64,000 bases of DNA, from positions 124,001-188,000 of the forward strand of contig CAXTJQ010000002.1 of the NCBI GenBank assembly GCA_964244725.1. Direction: 5' to 3'. Below, one piece after another: positions 45,779-55,800 of this stretch. The notes below the pieces were generated by a model. That model worked only from the letters and a program-made list of their open reading frames with translations, ran no database searches and was not told the DNA's origin. This stretch comes from Kumtagia sp964244725. Its GTDB lineage: Bacteria > Pseudomonadota > Alphaproteobacteria > Rhizobiales > Rhizobiaceae. The position numbers and the translations under genes are program-made. How positions within the stretch are numbered: the stretch's first letter is position 1; every line of letters begins with the position of its first letter.

Positions 45779-46456
45779 CTACTGATCGGAGGTCAGGTCT
45801 TCGTCGAGCGCCAGCGAGCGCTCGGCCTGGTCGGCAATATGCGGCAGGACCTGCACGGCGGTGCCGACCGGGCAGCGCTGATAGAGGTCGATCGCATCCT
45901 CGTTGAACATGCGGATACAGCCCGAGGAGGCGTCGGTGCCGATGCTTTGCGGCTGGATGGTGCCGTGGAACCGGTAGCCGGTGTCGCCGCCGGCGTTGTG
46001 CAGGTACATGGCGCGGGGGCCGAGCGGGTTGCTCGGCGAACCGCCCTCGACGAAGGCCGGCAGTTCGGGGTGGCGCTTGATCATTTCCGGCGGCGGAGTC
46101 CAGCGCGGCCACAGCGACTTGCGGGCGACGTTGGAGCGGCCGAACCACTGAAAGCCTTCCTTGCCGACGCCGACGCCGTAGCGAATCGCGGTCTTGTTCT
46201 CCATGATGACATAGAGAAAATGGTGCTGCGTATCGACGACGATCGTGCCCTGGGGCTCGCTGCTCTTGAACTTGACGACCTGGCGATGCCACTTCTTGTC
46301 GATCCTGGCGAAATTGGTCGCCTTGAAGGTCACGCCATTGTCGACGAGGGTGCCGGCGAAATAGGACGCGGCGGCAGCCTGCGCGCCGCCGGTCGACAGC
46401 CCGGCTGCGAGCGTCGCAAGACCGCCGGCCAGAACATCGCGCCTGTTCAAATTCAT
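45779..46456 (-). CDS. L,D-transpeptidase (YkuD family), Tat-exported
   Basis: 225 aa. The N-terminus MNLNRRDVLAGGLATLAAG is a twin-arginine-like signal. The catalytic block HGTIQPQSIGTDASSGCIRM contains the conserved His and the nucleophilic Cys of L,D-transpeptidases, which form 3-3 cross-links or attach lipoproteins to peptidoglycan. Start chosen at ATG 46456; a longer frame reaches 46561 but begins with an unlikely Arg-rich leader. Confidence 0.9.
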   Translation of the reverse strand: MNLNRRDVLAGGLATLAAGLSTGGAQAAAASYFAGTLVDNGVTFKATNFARIDKKWHRQVVKFKSSEPQGTIVVDTQHHFLYVIMENKTAIRYGVGVGKEGFQWFGRSNVARKSLWPRWTPPPEMIKRHPELPAFVEGGSPSNPLGPRAMYLHNAGGDTGYRFHGTIQPQSIGTDASSGCIRMFNEDAIDLYQRCPVGTAVQVLPHIADQAERSLALDEDLTSDQ

Positions 46457-46707
46457 CCCTGAAGCCCCCGCGCGCCAAATCATCGCGATGCATAGACCAG
46501 AAGCTGCCAGCGACAAAAGAAAATCCGCGCGCGTTTTTACTTCCGGCCGCCGATGTTGCATTCACGAAACAATCGAGCGCGACATCCCGGAGTCCGGTCA
46601 TCTGGCGTTCGGCGAAACGCTTGCGATGAAAGGCCCGGCATCAAGCAGCCGTGACTGGACGGTCGCCCGGGCCAACCTATCTTGCGGCGGATCAAAGGGA
46701 GAGCGCC

Positions 46708-47583
46708 ATGAACAAAACCGCCATTACCCAGGCGATGATCAACGCCTATGACGAATACACGCATCTGACGCTCGACCGGCGCGGGTTCATGGAGAAACTG
46801 ACGAAGCTCGCCGGGTCGGGCGCGGCGGCGGCGGCGATCGCGCCGATGCTCGCCGCCAATTCCGCGCTGGCCGCGGTCGTGGCGGAAGGCGATGCGCGGC
46901 TGACGGCGGGCGATGTGAGGTACCCGGGCGCGAGCGGCGACATCCAAGGCTACCTTGTCCGGCCTTCCGGCGATGGTGGGAAACTGCCGGCGGTGATCGT
47001 CATCCATGAGAATCGCGGCCTGAACGGCCACATCAAGGACGTAGCGCGCCGCGTGGCGCTGGAAGGCTTCGTCGCGCTCGCGCCCGATCTCCTGTCGCCG
47101 CTGGGCGGGACGCCGGCCGACGAGGACAAGGCGCGCGACATGATTGGGCAACTCGACGCGCAGCAGACCGTCGCCGACGAGGTCGCGACGGTCGCCTTCC
47201 TGAAAAGCCATGATGCGACAACGGGCCAGGTCGGCGCGGTCGGCTTCTGCTGGGGCGGCGGCGCGGTCAACGACCTCGCGGTGGCGTCGCCAGACCTCGG
47301 CGCGGGCGTGGCCTATTACGGCCGGCAGCCGAAAGCCGAGGAGGCGCCGAAAATCAAGGCGGCGCTGATGCTGCACTATGCCGGGCTCGACGACCGGATC
47401 AACGCCGGGATCGACGCCTACCGGGCAGCGCTGGACAAGAACGGCAAGGATTTTACCATCTACGTCTACGAGGGCGCCCAGCACGCCTTCAACAACGATA
47501 CATCGGAAGCACGCTACGACAAAAAGGCCGCGGATCTCGCCTGGGGCCGGACCATCGCGTTCCTCAAGCAGAAGCTTGCCTGA
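46708..47583 (+). CDS. Dienelactone hydrolase family protein, Tat-exported
   Basis: 291 aa. A twin-arginine-like leader (LDRRGFMEKLTKLAGSGA near residue 23) and an ALAAV cleavage site precede the alpha/beta-hydrolase core: VIVIHENRGLNGHIKDVARRVALEGF near residue 95 and the nucleophile elbow GFCWGGG with Cys, as in carboxymethylenebutenolidase. Late YVYEGAQHAFNND gives the catalytic His. Substrate unknown; many such exported DLH proteins are of unproven role. Confidence 0.88.
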   Translation: MNKTAITQAMINAYDEYTHLTLDRRGFMEKLTKLAGSGAAAAAIAPMLAANSALAAVVAEGDARLTAGDVRYPGASGDIQGYLVRPSGDGGKLPAVIVIHENRGLNGHIKDVARRVALEGFVALAPDLLSPLGGTPADEDKARDMIGQLDAQQTVADEVATVAFLKSHDATTGQVGAVGFCWGGGAVNDLAVASPDLGAGVAYYGRQPKAEEAPKIKAALMLHYAGLDDRINAGIDAYRAALDKNGKDFTIYVYEGAQHAFNNDTSEARYDKKAADLAWGRTIAFLKQKLA

Positions 47584-47630
47584 CGCCGAGCACGCAGAAA
47601 ATCGGCCCGGTTACTCCGCAGCCAACCTTG

Positions 47631-48086
47631 TCAGCCGCGTGTCGGCCAATTCGTCGAATAGGCCGGTGACAGCGTGAAACCGACCGGGAGGGTGGAAATT
47701 GGCGGCGGGCGGCGCACGCCTTCCTGCAGGTATCGAAGCGCGGCCATCAAGCCGTTCATCGTATAAGGTTTTGCGATGACGCCCACGGCGCCGGCGAAAT
47801 GTTCCGGCACGCGCTTCGGATTGGCGGTTATGAACACGACGATCGACTGCTTGGTCCGGGCGATGTATTCGGCGACCGCCACGCCGGTCGGGCCGTCGGT
47901 CAGATGGATATCGATGAAGGCCAGGTCGGCGTCGAGCGCGTCGACAAGCCGCATCGCCTCCTTGGAGGAGGTCGCCCAGCCCACGACCTTGTGGCCAGCG
48001 TCCTCGATCAGACTTTCCAGTTCCATCGCGAGGAGCGCCTCGTCCTCGACGATCAGGACGCTCAGGGGGTGCATGGCTTCGGTCAT
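47631..48086 (-). CDS. Single-domain response regulator (LovR-like)
   Basis: 151 aa with one receiver domain: acidic pair at residues 14-15 in IVEDEALLAME, phosphoacceptor Asp59 in AFIDIHLTDG, and Lys in GVIAKPYT. There is no output domain; the last 30 residues are an extended Pro-rich tail. It begins immediately after the stop of a LOV-domain kinase, so it is most likely that kinase's partner, matching the LovK/LovR pairing of Caulobacter, where LovR acts as a phosphate sink. Confidence 0.85.
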   Translation of the reverse strand: MTEAMHPLSVLIVEDEALLAMELESLIEDAGHKVVGWATSSKEAMRLVDALDADLAFIDIHLTDGPTGVAVAEYIARTKQSIVVFITANPKRVPEHFAGAVGVIAKPYTMNGLMAALRYLQEGVRRPPPISTLPVGFTLSPAYSTNWPTRG

Positions 48087-49229
48087 CTAGGCTTCGCCGT
48101 CCTTGTTCGAGTCGGGCAGATCGATCACAACGCGGGTCCCGGGCGACGAGCTGTGCCACGCAACGTCGGCATGCAATTGGCGTGCCAGCGATTTGATGAG
48201 GCGCATGCCGAAGGTCGCGCTCTCGCCGGATGGCGGCATGCCGAGACCGTCGTCGGCCACTTCCATCGAAAAACCCCGATCGGTTTTCTTCAGTTTGATG
48301 TCGAGCCGGCCAGAAAGGGCTCCGTTGTCGATATCGCCATACGCATGCTTCAACGCGTTGGTGACGAGTTCGTTGAGCATCAGCGCGACGGGGGTCGCTT
48401 TTTCGGCGGAGATGACGATGGCGTCGAGGTCGAAACCCGCTGTGACCGCGGACCGGCCGGACGCGGCCAGAAGGTCGGTGACGAGGTCGCGAACGAAATC
48501 GCCGACATCGAACCGGCTCACATCCTTGGACTGGTAAAGCCGCCGGTGGACCGTGCTCAACGCCTCGATGCGTTCCAGCATCGCGCGCAGCGACGCCTTG
48601 ATCTTCGGATCGTCGATGGTGCGGCTCTGCATGACGATGAGCGACGAGATCATCTGCAGATTGTTCTTCACGCGGTGGTCGACCTCGTGCAGCAGCGTAT
48701 CCTGGGCGGCCAGCGCCTCTTCAAGTTCGCTCGTGCGTTCCCGCACCGCTGCCTCGAAGACCTCCTTTTGCGCGGCGAGGCGACTTTCGGCGTTCTTGCG
48801 TTCCGTCACGTCGAATTGCGATGCGAAGAAAAACTGCAGTTCGCCCTCTTCGGTGACCACCGGACTGAGGTAGAGCGCATTCCAGAACGTCGTGCCGTCC
48901 TTGCGGTAATTCAGGAGATCGACCGAAACCTCACGACGCTCCCTGACGGCCTGTCGAATTTTCTCGATCGCGACCGGATCGCTGTCCGGTCCCTGGAGAA
49001 AGCGGCAATTGGTTCCGGCGATCTCCTCGCGGCTATAGCCGGTCAGGGCCGTGAACGCGTCGTTGGAAAAAACGATGGGGTTGTCGGGCTGACGCGGGTC
49101 GGTGATGATCATCGGCATCCGCGTCGCGCGCATGGCGGCGGCGAACGGATCGCCCTTGCCATGCTCGGCATGAAGTCTGTCCGTGAGATACCACTGATTG
49201 CCCGGACCTGATGCGGGTCTGGAATCCAT
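48087..49229 (-). CDS. LOV-domain blue-light histidine kinase (LovK-like)
   Basis: 380 aa. N-terminal LOV domain (about 28-145): GTNCRFLQG contains photoactive Cys75, NYRKDGTTFWN the flavin-contacting Asn residues and Gln138 in FASQFDVTE the conserved Gln. A coiled linker leads to the H-box HEVDHRVKNNLQMISSL, His185, of the HisKA_2/HWE type, and an ATPase domain with NELVTNALKHAYG and DDGLGMP. The length and order match Caulobacter LovK. ATG 49229 follows AAGAGGAT; the next gene is its response regulator. Confidence 0.87.
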   Translation of the reverse strand: MDSRPASGPGNQWYLTDRLHAEHGKGDPFAAAMRATRMPMIITDPRQPDNPIVFSNDAFTALTGYSREEIAGTNCRFLQGPDSDPVAIEKIRQAVRERREVSVDLLNYRKDGTTFWNALYLSPVVTEEGELQFFFASQFDVTERKNAESRLAAQKEVFEAAVRERTSELEEALAAQDTLLHEVDHRVKNNLQMISSLIVMQSRTIDDPKIKASLRAMLERIEALSTVHRRLYQSKDVSRFDVGDFVRDLVTDLLAASGRSAVTAGFDLDAIVISAEKATPVALMLNELVTNALKHAYGDIDNGALSGRLDIKLKKTDRGFSMEVADDGLGMPPSGESATFGMRLIKSLARQLHADVAWHSSSPGTRVVIDLPDSNKDGEA

Positions 49230-49345
49230 GCAGATCCTCTTCTCGCTGTTGAACGACTGGAGCAACGGGCGCGCCCTTGAAAGGTTCTAGACGCGGCCCA
49301 CAATTCTGACCGCGCGGGAGTCGACGGCCCGAAAACAGGCAATGT

Positions 49346-49825
49346 CTACGTACGCTTGATGCCGATCGACCGCCCGGCGCGCACCGGAAAGGGAAGGGCC
49401 GCATGGGCGGTCGCGAGAGCCGCGACGCTGGCTGCGATGTCATCCGGAAACGGGGTGACGTTGGGGCCAGCCATATCGATATGGAGCAACAGAGTTTCAG
49501 ACGTCGCCGCCAGCCAACCGTCGGCGTGAAGGATTTCCTGATAGGCGCGCAGGCGCTTGGCATCGTGGTCGAGCAGATGGAACGTCACCGTCACGCTGTC
49601 GCCGAGATGCAGTTCGCGCACGTAGCAGACATGGACCTCGGCGGTGTAGATGGTGAGCCTGCGGTCCCGGGCATAGTCCGGCCCCAGCCCCATCGCCACG
49701 AAGGCGTCGTCGGAACAGCGGTCGAAGAGAACGTTGTAATAGGCCATGTTGAGGTGACCGTTATAGTCGATCCATTCCGGTTCGACCGCCATCGGCCCAG
49801 AGACGAACGGGGCGGGGAGCGACAT
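49346..49825 (-). CDS. Hotdog-fold acyl-CoA thioesterase-like protein
   Basis: 159 aa. EPEWIDYNGHLNMAYYNVLFDRCSDDAF near the N-terminus is the usual 4HBT-type catalytic segment, with Asp/His context as in thioesterases and the C-terminal half of carnitine dehydrogenases. YTAEVHVCYVRELHLGDSV follows. It would hydrolyse acyl-CoA esters, substrate undetermined. The ATG at 49825 has AGAGG seven bases upstream. It is divergent from the FAD dehydrogenase gene. Confidence 0.82.
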   Translation of the reverse strand: MSLPAPFVSGPMAVEPEWIDYNGHLNMAYYNVLFDRCSDDAFVAMGLGPDYARDRRLTIYTAEVHVCYVRELHLGDSVTVTFHLLDHDAKRLRAYQEILHADGWLAATSETLLLHIDMAGPNVTPFPDDIAASVAALATAHAALPFPVRAGRSIGIKRT

Positions 49826-49927
49826 CGGCAATCCTCTTCTGCGCACTGGACATGATCGTCGAGGCGGCACATTACGCAGGCCTGAGGGGCGGGCAAGACC
49901 GAGGCTCGTCCGTTCGAGGAGGAATTC

Positions 49928-51331
49928 ATGGCATTGCGCGACCTGAGGGCGGTGGCGAAGAACCCCGAGGGCATCGGGCTCGTCGCCGCAATCTTGAAGC
50001 AGCGTTTCGGCGAGCGGCTGCAAACCGGGCTGTCGATCCGCCAACAGCACGCCCACACCACGACCTACATTCCCAACCAGCCGCCGGACGCGGTGGTCTT
50101 TCCCGATACGGTCGAAGAGATCCAGGATGTCGTGCGGGTCTGCGCCGAGCATCGCGCGCCGATCATCGCCTTCGGGACGGGGACATCGCTGGAAGGGGCC
50201 GTCAACGCGCCGGGCGGCGGCATCTGCGTCGACACGTCGCGGATGAATGCCGTGCTGGCGGTCAACGCAGACGATCTCGACTGCATCGTTCAGCCCGGCA
50301 TCACGCGGGTCGCGCTCAACACCCATCTGCGCGACACCGGACTGTTCTTCCCGATCGATCCGGGCGCCGACGCCAGCCTCGGCGGCATGGCGGCGACGCG
50401 CGCTTCCGGCACCAATGCGGTGCGCTACGGCACGATGCGCGAGAACGTGCTGGCGCTTACCGCCGTGATGGCCGACGGCAGCCTCGTCAAGACCGGCAAC
50501 CGGGCCAGGAAGAGCGCCGCCGGTTACGACCTGACGCGCCTGATGGTCGGCTCGGAAGGCACGCTCGGCATCATCGCGTCGCTGACGCTCAAGCTTTACG
50601 GCATCCCGCAGGCGATCTCGGGCGGGGTCTGTGCGTTTCCGAGCGTCGACCTCGCCTGCCAGACGGTGATCGCGACGATCCAGTCCGGCATCCCCGTCGC
50701 CCGCATCGAGTTGGTCAACGGACTGCAGATGCGGGCGATGCGCAATTATTCCAAGCTCGACTATCCCGAGACGCCGCATCTCTTCGTGGAATTCCACGGC
50801 ACCGAGAGCGGCGTCGCCGAACAGGCGGAGATGTTCGGCGAGATCGCGGCGGAGTTCGGCGGCGGGCGCTTCCAGTGGACGACGGTCGCCGAGGATCGGG
50901 CAAAACTCTGGAAGGCGCGGCACGACGCCTATTGGGCGTCGCTGACCTTGCGGCCGGGCGCCAAGGGCCTGTCGACCGACGTCTGCGTGCCGATCTCGCG
51001 GCTCGCGCAATGCATCACGGAAACGGAAGAAGACATCGCGTCGTTCGGCCTGATCGCGCCGATCGTCGGCCATGTCGGCGACGGCAATTTCCACACGCTG
51101 GTGCTGATGGATGTCGACAGTTCGGACGAGATCGCAAGAGCGGAGGAATTCGTGGCGCGCCTCAGCCTGCGCGCGATCCGCATGGACGGCACCTGCACGG
51201 GCGAGCACGGCATCGGCCAAGGCAAGATGCCGTTCCTCGAACCCGAACTCGGACATGGCGTGGAGGTCATGCGGTCGATCAAGAAAGCGCTCGATCCGCT
51301 GGGGATCATGAATCCGGGGAAGATTTTCTGA
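49928..51331 (+). CDS. FAD-linked D-lactate/glycolate dehydrogenase-like oxidoreductase
   Basis: 467 aa vanillyl-alcohol-oxidase family flavoprotein. FAD-binding PIIAFGTGTSLEGA near residue 82, ADASLGGMAATRASGTNAVRYG near 145 and VGSEGTLGII near 203 belong to the GlcD/D-lactate dehydrogenase (cytochrome) group; the C-terminal part has GHVGDGNFH and TGEHGIGQGK, typical of the metal-containing active site. It should oxidise a 2-hydroxy acid such as D-lactate. Good ribosome site GAGGAGG before the ATG. Confidence 0.9.
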   Translation: MALRDLRAVAKNPEGIGLVAAILKQRFGERLQTGLSIRQQHAHTTTYIPNQPPDAVVFPDTVEEIQDVVRVCAEHRAPIIAFGTGTSLEGAVNAPGGGICVDTSRMNAVLAVNADDLDCIVQPGITRVALNTHLRDTGLFFPIDPGADASLGGMAATRASGTNAVRYGTMRENVLALTAVMADGSLVKTGNRARKSAAGYDLTRLMVGSEGTLGIIASLTLKLYGIPQAISGGVCAFPSVDLACQTVIATIQSGIPVARIELVNGLQMRAMRNYSKLDYPETPHLFVEFHGTESGVAEQAEMFGEIAAEFGGGRFQWTTVAEDRAKLWKARHDAYWASLTLRPGAKGLSTDVCVPISRLAQCITETEEDIASFGLIAPIVGHVGDGNFHTLVLMDVDSSDEIARAEEFVARLSLRAIRMDGTCTGEHGIGQGKMPFLEPELGHGVEVMRSIKKALDPLGIMNPGKIF

Positions 51332-51370
51332 GGGTTCGCGGCGCGATGGACCAAGCGGTCGCCGATCGTC

Positions 51371-52072
51371 TCAGATCGGCTTGAAGTCGGGTTCGAGCCT
51401 GAGCGCCTCGCGGCGCCATTCGTCGCCGTAGTCGACGTTCTGCCAATCCTTGAACCAGGGACCGCCATTGGTGAAATGCACGGCGTTCGGCGTGCCGACG
51501 GCGGGTTTCTCGTTCCAGCCTTCGAGCCAGTTCCAGGCCGTCGGGATCTCGCCGATCTCGTCGTCGGCCGCCCATTGCATGCGATGCAGGTAGGCGCCGC
51601 CCTCGCGGTTGATGAGCTCGGGCGTCAACTGCCGCGTCGAGGGATGGGAACAGTTGAACAGCATGAAGGACGACCAGTTCTTGCGCGGATAGGTCGTCTG
51701 GACCTTGCCGTCCATCTTGACGCCGTGGGTCGGGCGATAGTCGTGCTTGACGCAGCAGACGGCCTTGGAGGGGTCCTGATATTGCAGCAGGCCGGCGATG
51801 TCGCCGAAAAACAGGAAATCGCAATCGCAAAACAGCGCCCAGCCCTCATACCCGGCGAGGTAGGGGGTGAAGAAGCGCGAATAGGTGAATTCGGTCGACG
51901 CGAGCGGATCGACCTCGCGCGTGTAGGCGCCGTCGTCGACGAGTTCGCTCAACACGATGGGCTTGACGTCGGCTTCTATGGAGGCGTGCTCCAGGATCGT
52001 GTGTTTCGCGACCTCGTAGGCGATCGGCTCGCGCGAATCCCAGCCGATGTAGATATTCATAGACCTTGCCAT
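51371..52072 (-). CDS. Glycosyltransferase with DxD motif
   Basis: 233 aa. The N-terminus MNIYIGWDSREPIAYEVAKHTI and the FCDCDFLFFGDI segment with its DxD motif around residue 87 fit GT-A-fold glycosyltransferases, GT8-like in character. The end (NAVHFTNGGPWFKDW) has the conserved HF(T) G-P-W pattern seen in such enzymes. Donor and acceptor unknown. It follows the GT29-like gene by 21 bp on the same strand, so the two may modify the same surface glycan. Confidence 0.7.
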   Translation of the reverse strand: MARSMNIYIGWDSREPIAYEVAKHTILEHASIEADVKPIVLSELVDDGAYTREVDPLASTEFTYSRFFTPYLAGYEGWALFCDCDFLFFGDIAGLLQYQDPSKAVCCVKHDYRPTHGVKMDGKVQTTYPRKNWSSFMLFNCSHPSTRQLTPELINREGGAYLHRMQWAADDEIGEIPTAWNWLEGWNEKPAVGTPNAVHFTNGGPWFKDWQNVDYGDEWRREALRLEPDFKPI

Positions 52073-52093
52073 GATTGCTCCGTTCGAATTCCG

Positions 52094-52711
52094 TCAGGCC
52101 ATGATGTCGATCACGCCGCTTTCGGCCTTGCGGGCGACCCATTCGCGCTCGTCGGCCCAACTGTGGCGCTTCCAGCCCGCCCAGTTGAAGCCACAGAGGC
52201 GAATCGTCCAGTCCCGCGGATCGAATTTCCGCAGGACGTAGAAGATGCCGAAATAGCCGGTGCTTGGAAATACGCGGCTTCGCTGCTCTGGCGGAACGCC
52301 GAGTTCGTCGCAGCCTTCGACATAGAAACTTCGCGGCAGGACGAGGCTCGACTTGCCCCGCATGCCCAACGCCATGATGGTCGCCATCGTCCAGTCGGCG
52401 CGCCGTCCCTTGACCCTCGACAGGAGGTTAGGCCTCGGAAAATAGTCGCGGATGATCGAGGGATGATAGGCCAGAACGATCCGCGCCGCGCCGCGCACGA
52501 TCGCGGAATCCAGAAACGCCGGGCTGGCCAATCGGCGCTCCATCGGCTTGCCGGCGTTGCAAAGGAACAGGATGTCGGTGCGGGTTCCCGACAGGCCGAT
52601 CGACGCCTTGGGCTCGTTGAAGCGGACCACGAAGTCGGACGCATCGATGCGGCCGGCGAGATCGCCGGCGAGCGGGCCGTTGCCGACGATGTACATTGTC
52701 TTGCGCGACAT
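52094..52711 (-). CDS. Sialyltransferase-like (GT29-like) protein
   Basis: 205 aa. The N-terminal MYIVGNGPLAGDLAGRIDAS followed by DFVVRFNEPK matches the conserved start of GT29 sialyltransferase domains (VGNG...DFVVRFN). A second block with PSTGYFGIFYVL near residue 148 resembles the conserved PSTG motif. Homologous rhizobial proteins have been annotated as 'urease operon accessory protein', a name without biochemical support. Enzyme activity is unproven; it heads a two-gene minus-strand unit with a GT8-like gene. Confidence 0.6.
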   Translation of the reverse strand: MSRKTMYIVGNGPLAGDLAGRIDASDFVVRFNEPKASIGLSGTRTDILFLCNAGKPMERRLASPAFLDSAIVRGAARIVLAYHPSIIRDYFPRPNLLSRVKGRRADWTMATIMALGMRGKSSLVLPRSFYVEGCDELGVPPEQRSRVFPSTGYFGIFYVLRKFDPRDWTIRLCGFNWAGWKRHSWADEREWVARKAESGVIDIMA

Positions 52712-52813
52712 GGCGCTGCACCTCGCAAATCGGAGCGGGCGGGTCAACAAAAAGCCGGCCGCGCGGGCGCGGTTTAGCCGCGAGAGGCAGGTGACGCATC
52801 CTCGCCGCGCGAT

Positions 52814-55800
52814 TTGCCATTTTATCGACAGACTGATCGCGATAGGATCGGGCTTCGTTGCAAGCTTCGAGGAAATGTCATCCTGGCGCGACTTTTCGTC
52901 ATCGTCGGTGGGTCGTTCGCGCTGGCGTTGCTGGTCGCGCTGATCGCGCCGTATTTCATCGACTGGACGCAATACCGCGCCGATTTCGAACGCGAGGCGA
53001 GTGCGGTCCTCGGCCGGCGCGTGACCGTCGAGGGCGCGGCCGAGGCGCGGCTTCTGCCCTTCCCGTCCGTGACGTTCTCTCAAGTCACGGTCGCGGGCGG
53101 TCCGGCCGGAGAGCCGGCGATGTCGATCGAAAAATTCTCCATGGACGCCGAACTCGCGCCGTTTTTGCGCGGCGATTTCCTGATCTTCGATATGCGCGTG
53201 GAGCGTCCGCGCGCGGTGTTGCGGGCCGCCGCCGACGGCGCGATCGACTGGGCGGTCCGGCCGTCGAGCCCGATTGCGGCCAACCGCATCTCGATCGAGA
53301 AGCTCACCGTGACCGACGGCGAGATCGAAATACGGCATGCGCTGAGCGGCAGGACGCATCTCCTGAGCGGCATCAACGCCGACATTTCGGCGCGCTCGCT
53401 CGCCGGCCCCTGGCGGCTCGACGGGTCGCTCCTGGCGGACGGGATCGAGACGGCGCTGTCGGCGTCGACGGGGGCGCTGGACGCCGGCGGCAGGATGCGC
53501 GTCCGGGTCAAGGCGACGCCCGCCGGTTACGGGTTCGCCTTGGACGCGGATGGGGAAATCGGCAAGGACGAGGGTAAGGGCTTAGGTTATTCCGGGGAAT
53601 TCCACTTCAACGAAATCAAACCCAAGCAGACGGCCAAGGAGGACAGGGCGCCGCCACCCCCGGGCTACCGGCTGAGCGGACAGTTCATCCTCGACTACAA
53701 GCAACTCGACGTGGCTGCTTTCCGGGTCGAGACCGGGCCGCTCGACCAGCCCTACACCGCGGACGGCAAGGCCGCCCTGACCTTCGGCGCCGAGCCGCAT
53801 TTCTCCATCGAAGCCAAGGGTGCGCAGATCCGCCTCGACGAGGCGGTCGGCGCGCCGCAGGATGCGGATCTGTCGCTCGACGCGCGCATCGCCGCGGTCG
53901 AGGCGGCCGTCACGGCGCTGCCCAAACCAAGCATTCCAGGAACGGTGCGGATCGACCTGCCGGCGGTGCTGGTCGGCGACACGACCATTCGCGACGTGAA
54001 ACTGTTCGCCGAGCCGGAAACCGGAGGGTGGGCTGTCACGTCGCTCGCGGCGACGCTGCCCGGGCGCACGACCCTGGAGGGCGACGGGTTCCTGCGGACC
54101 GACGCCGGCTTCGGCTTCAACGGCTCGCTTCTGCTGGCGGTGGCGCAGCCGTCCGGATTCGCGGCGTGGCTGGCCAACGACATCGACGACTCGATTCGCA
54201 AGCTGCCGGCGGCGGGTTTTCGGGCGGATGTCGAGATCGATGCCCGGCGGCAGACTTTTCGCGCCATCGAACTGGTGCTGGGCGGGGCCAAATTCCGTGG
54301 CGAGATCGACCTCCGCCAGCCCGAGGGTCTCAGGCCCTCGCTTTCGGTGGCGCTCGAAGGCGGCGCGCTCGATGCCGAAGGTCTCTCGGCGTTGAAGTCG
54401 CTGTTCCTGAGCGAAAGGGGCGTCAATCGCTTCGCCGGCGGCAGTCTCGACCTCAAGGTGAAGGCCGGTCCGGTGACGGCGGCGGGATTCGTGGCCGGCA
54501 CGGTCGACGCGGCCCTGCGGCTTGACGACGGCCGCGTCGACATCGACAGGCTGACGATCGGCGGGCTGGAAGGCGCATCGGTCAGCGCGACCGGAACGCT
54601 CACGGATTTCCCGGCCAATCCGCTCGGCAGCATCGACGCCTCGGTCGTGGCCGTCGACCTCGCGCCGCTGATGGCGAAAGCCGGTTCGAGCTTTCCGGAC
54701 AATGCGGTGCTGCGGCAGGTTCAGCGCCGCGTCGCCGGCCGCGCCGGGCTGCTGGCCGACGCCAAGCTCGACCTGGTCGTCAGCGCGGAGACGGACGACA
54801 GCGGCGTAAGCCTCGCCAGGTTCGACCTTAAGGGCAGCGCCGGAGGCACGATCCTGGCCCTGTCCAGTTCGATGAAGGGCGACGTGCGGGACTGGCGCAA
54901 GTCGCCGGTCACCCTGTCGGCGTCCGCCGCCAACGAGGACGCGGGCGCCGTGCTGGCGCTGGCCGGACTGCAGACGCTTCCGCTCGCGGTCGTGGGCGAA
55001 GGCAAGATGTCGCTCAGCGCGCAAGGCGCGCTCGCCAACGGCCTGCCGACCAAGCTGGTGTTCGAGGCCGAAGGACTATCCGCCGCCTTCGACGGGGTGA
55101 CCGGGCTTGGCGACGACGGCCTGACCGCGAAGGGGAAGACGAGCCTGAGCGCGCAAGACATCCAGCCCTGGCTGATGACGGTCGGCGTGGCGCTGCCGGG
55201 TCTGGGCACAGGCATGCCGGTGGATCTCACCGCGCAGGCCGACTACGGCGCGAAGCTGCTCGTGCTCGAGGACATCGACGGCGCGCTCAACGAGACGGCG
55301 GTGGCGGGCGACCTGAATGCCGAGATCGACCGGAGCCTGCCGCGGTTCACGGGCGCTCTCGTCGTCGACGACCTGACCCTCGATCCGCTCGCGGCGATCG
55401 TGCTCGGCGAAGCGTCGCTGGTCGGCGACCCCGGCGAGTGGGCCTCCGCGCCCTTCAGCCAAAAGCGGTCCTTGCCGTTTGCGGCCGATGTCGACGTTTC
55501 GGCCGGCACGCTGTCGGCCGGGAGCGTCACGGCCTACGACGCGACGCTGTCGCTGCGATCGGACGAGGCGGGGTTGCGGGTCGACGATCTGAAGGCGACC
55601 TACGATGGCGGGACGCTCGCAGGGCGGTTCGATCTGAAGAACAACGGCGGCACGGGTCTTTTGTCGGCGCAGGTGCAGATCCGGGGGGCGGACCTTGCGC
55701 GCGAGCCGGTTCTCGCGGCGTTGACGGGCAGGGGGGACCTCTCGGTCACCTTCTCGGGAAGCGGCAAATCCGTCGGCGCCGTCGTGACGGCCCTTTCAGG

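Noticed and set aside
49346..51256. Single 636-codon minus-strand gene containing the thioesterase
   Set aside because: Its first 470 codons are a shadow of the FAD dehydrogenase gene; the real thioesterase starts at ATG 49825 with its own ribosome site.
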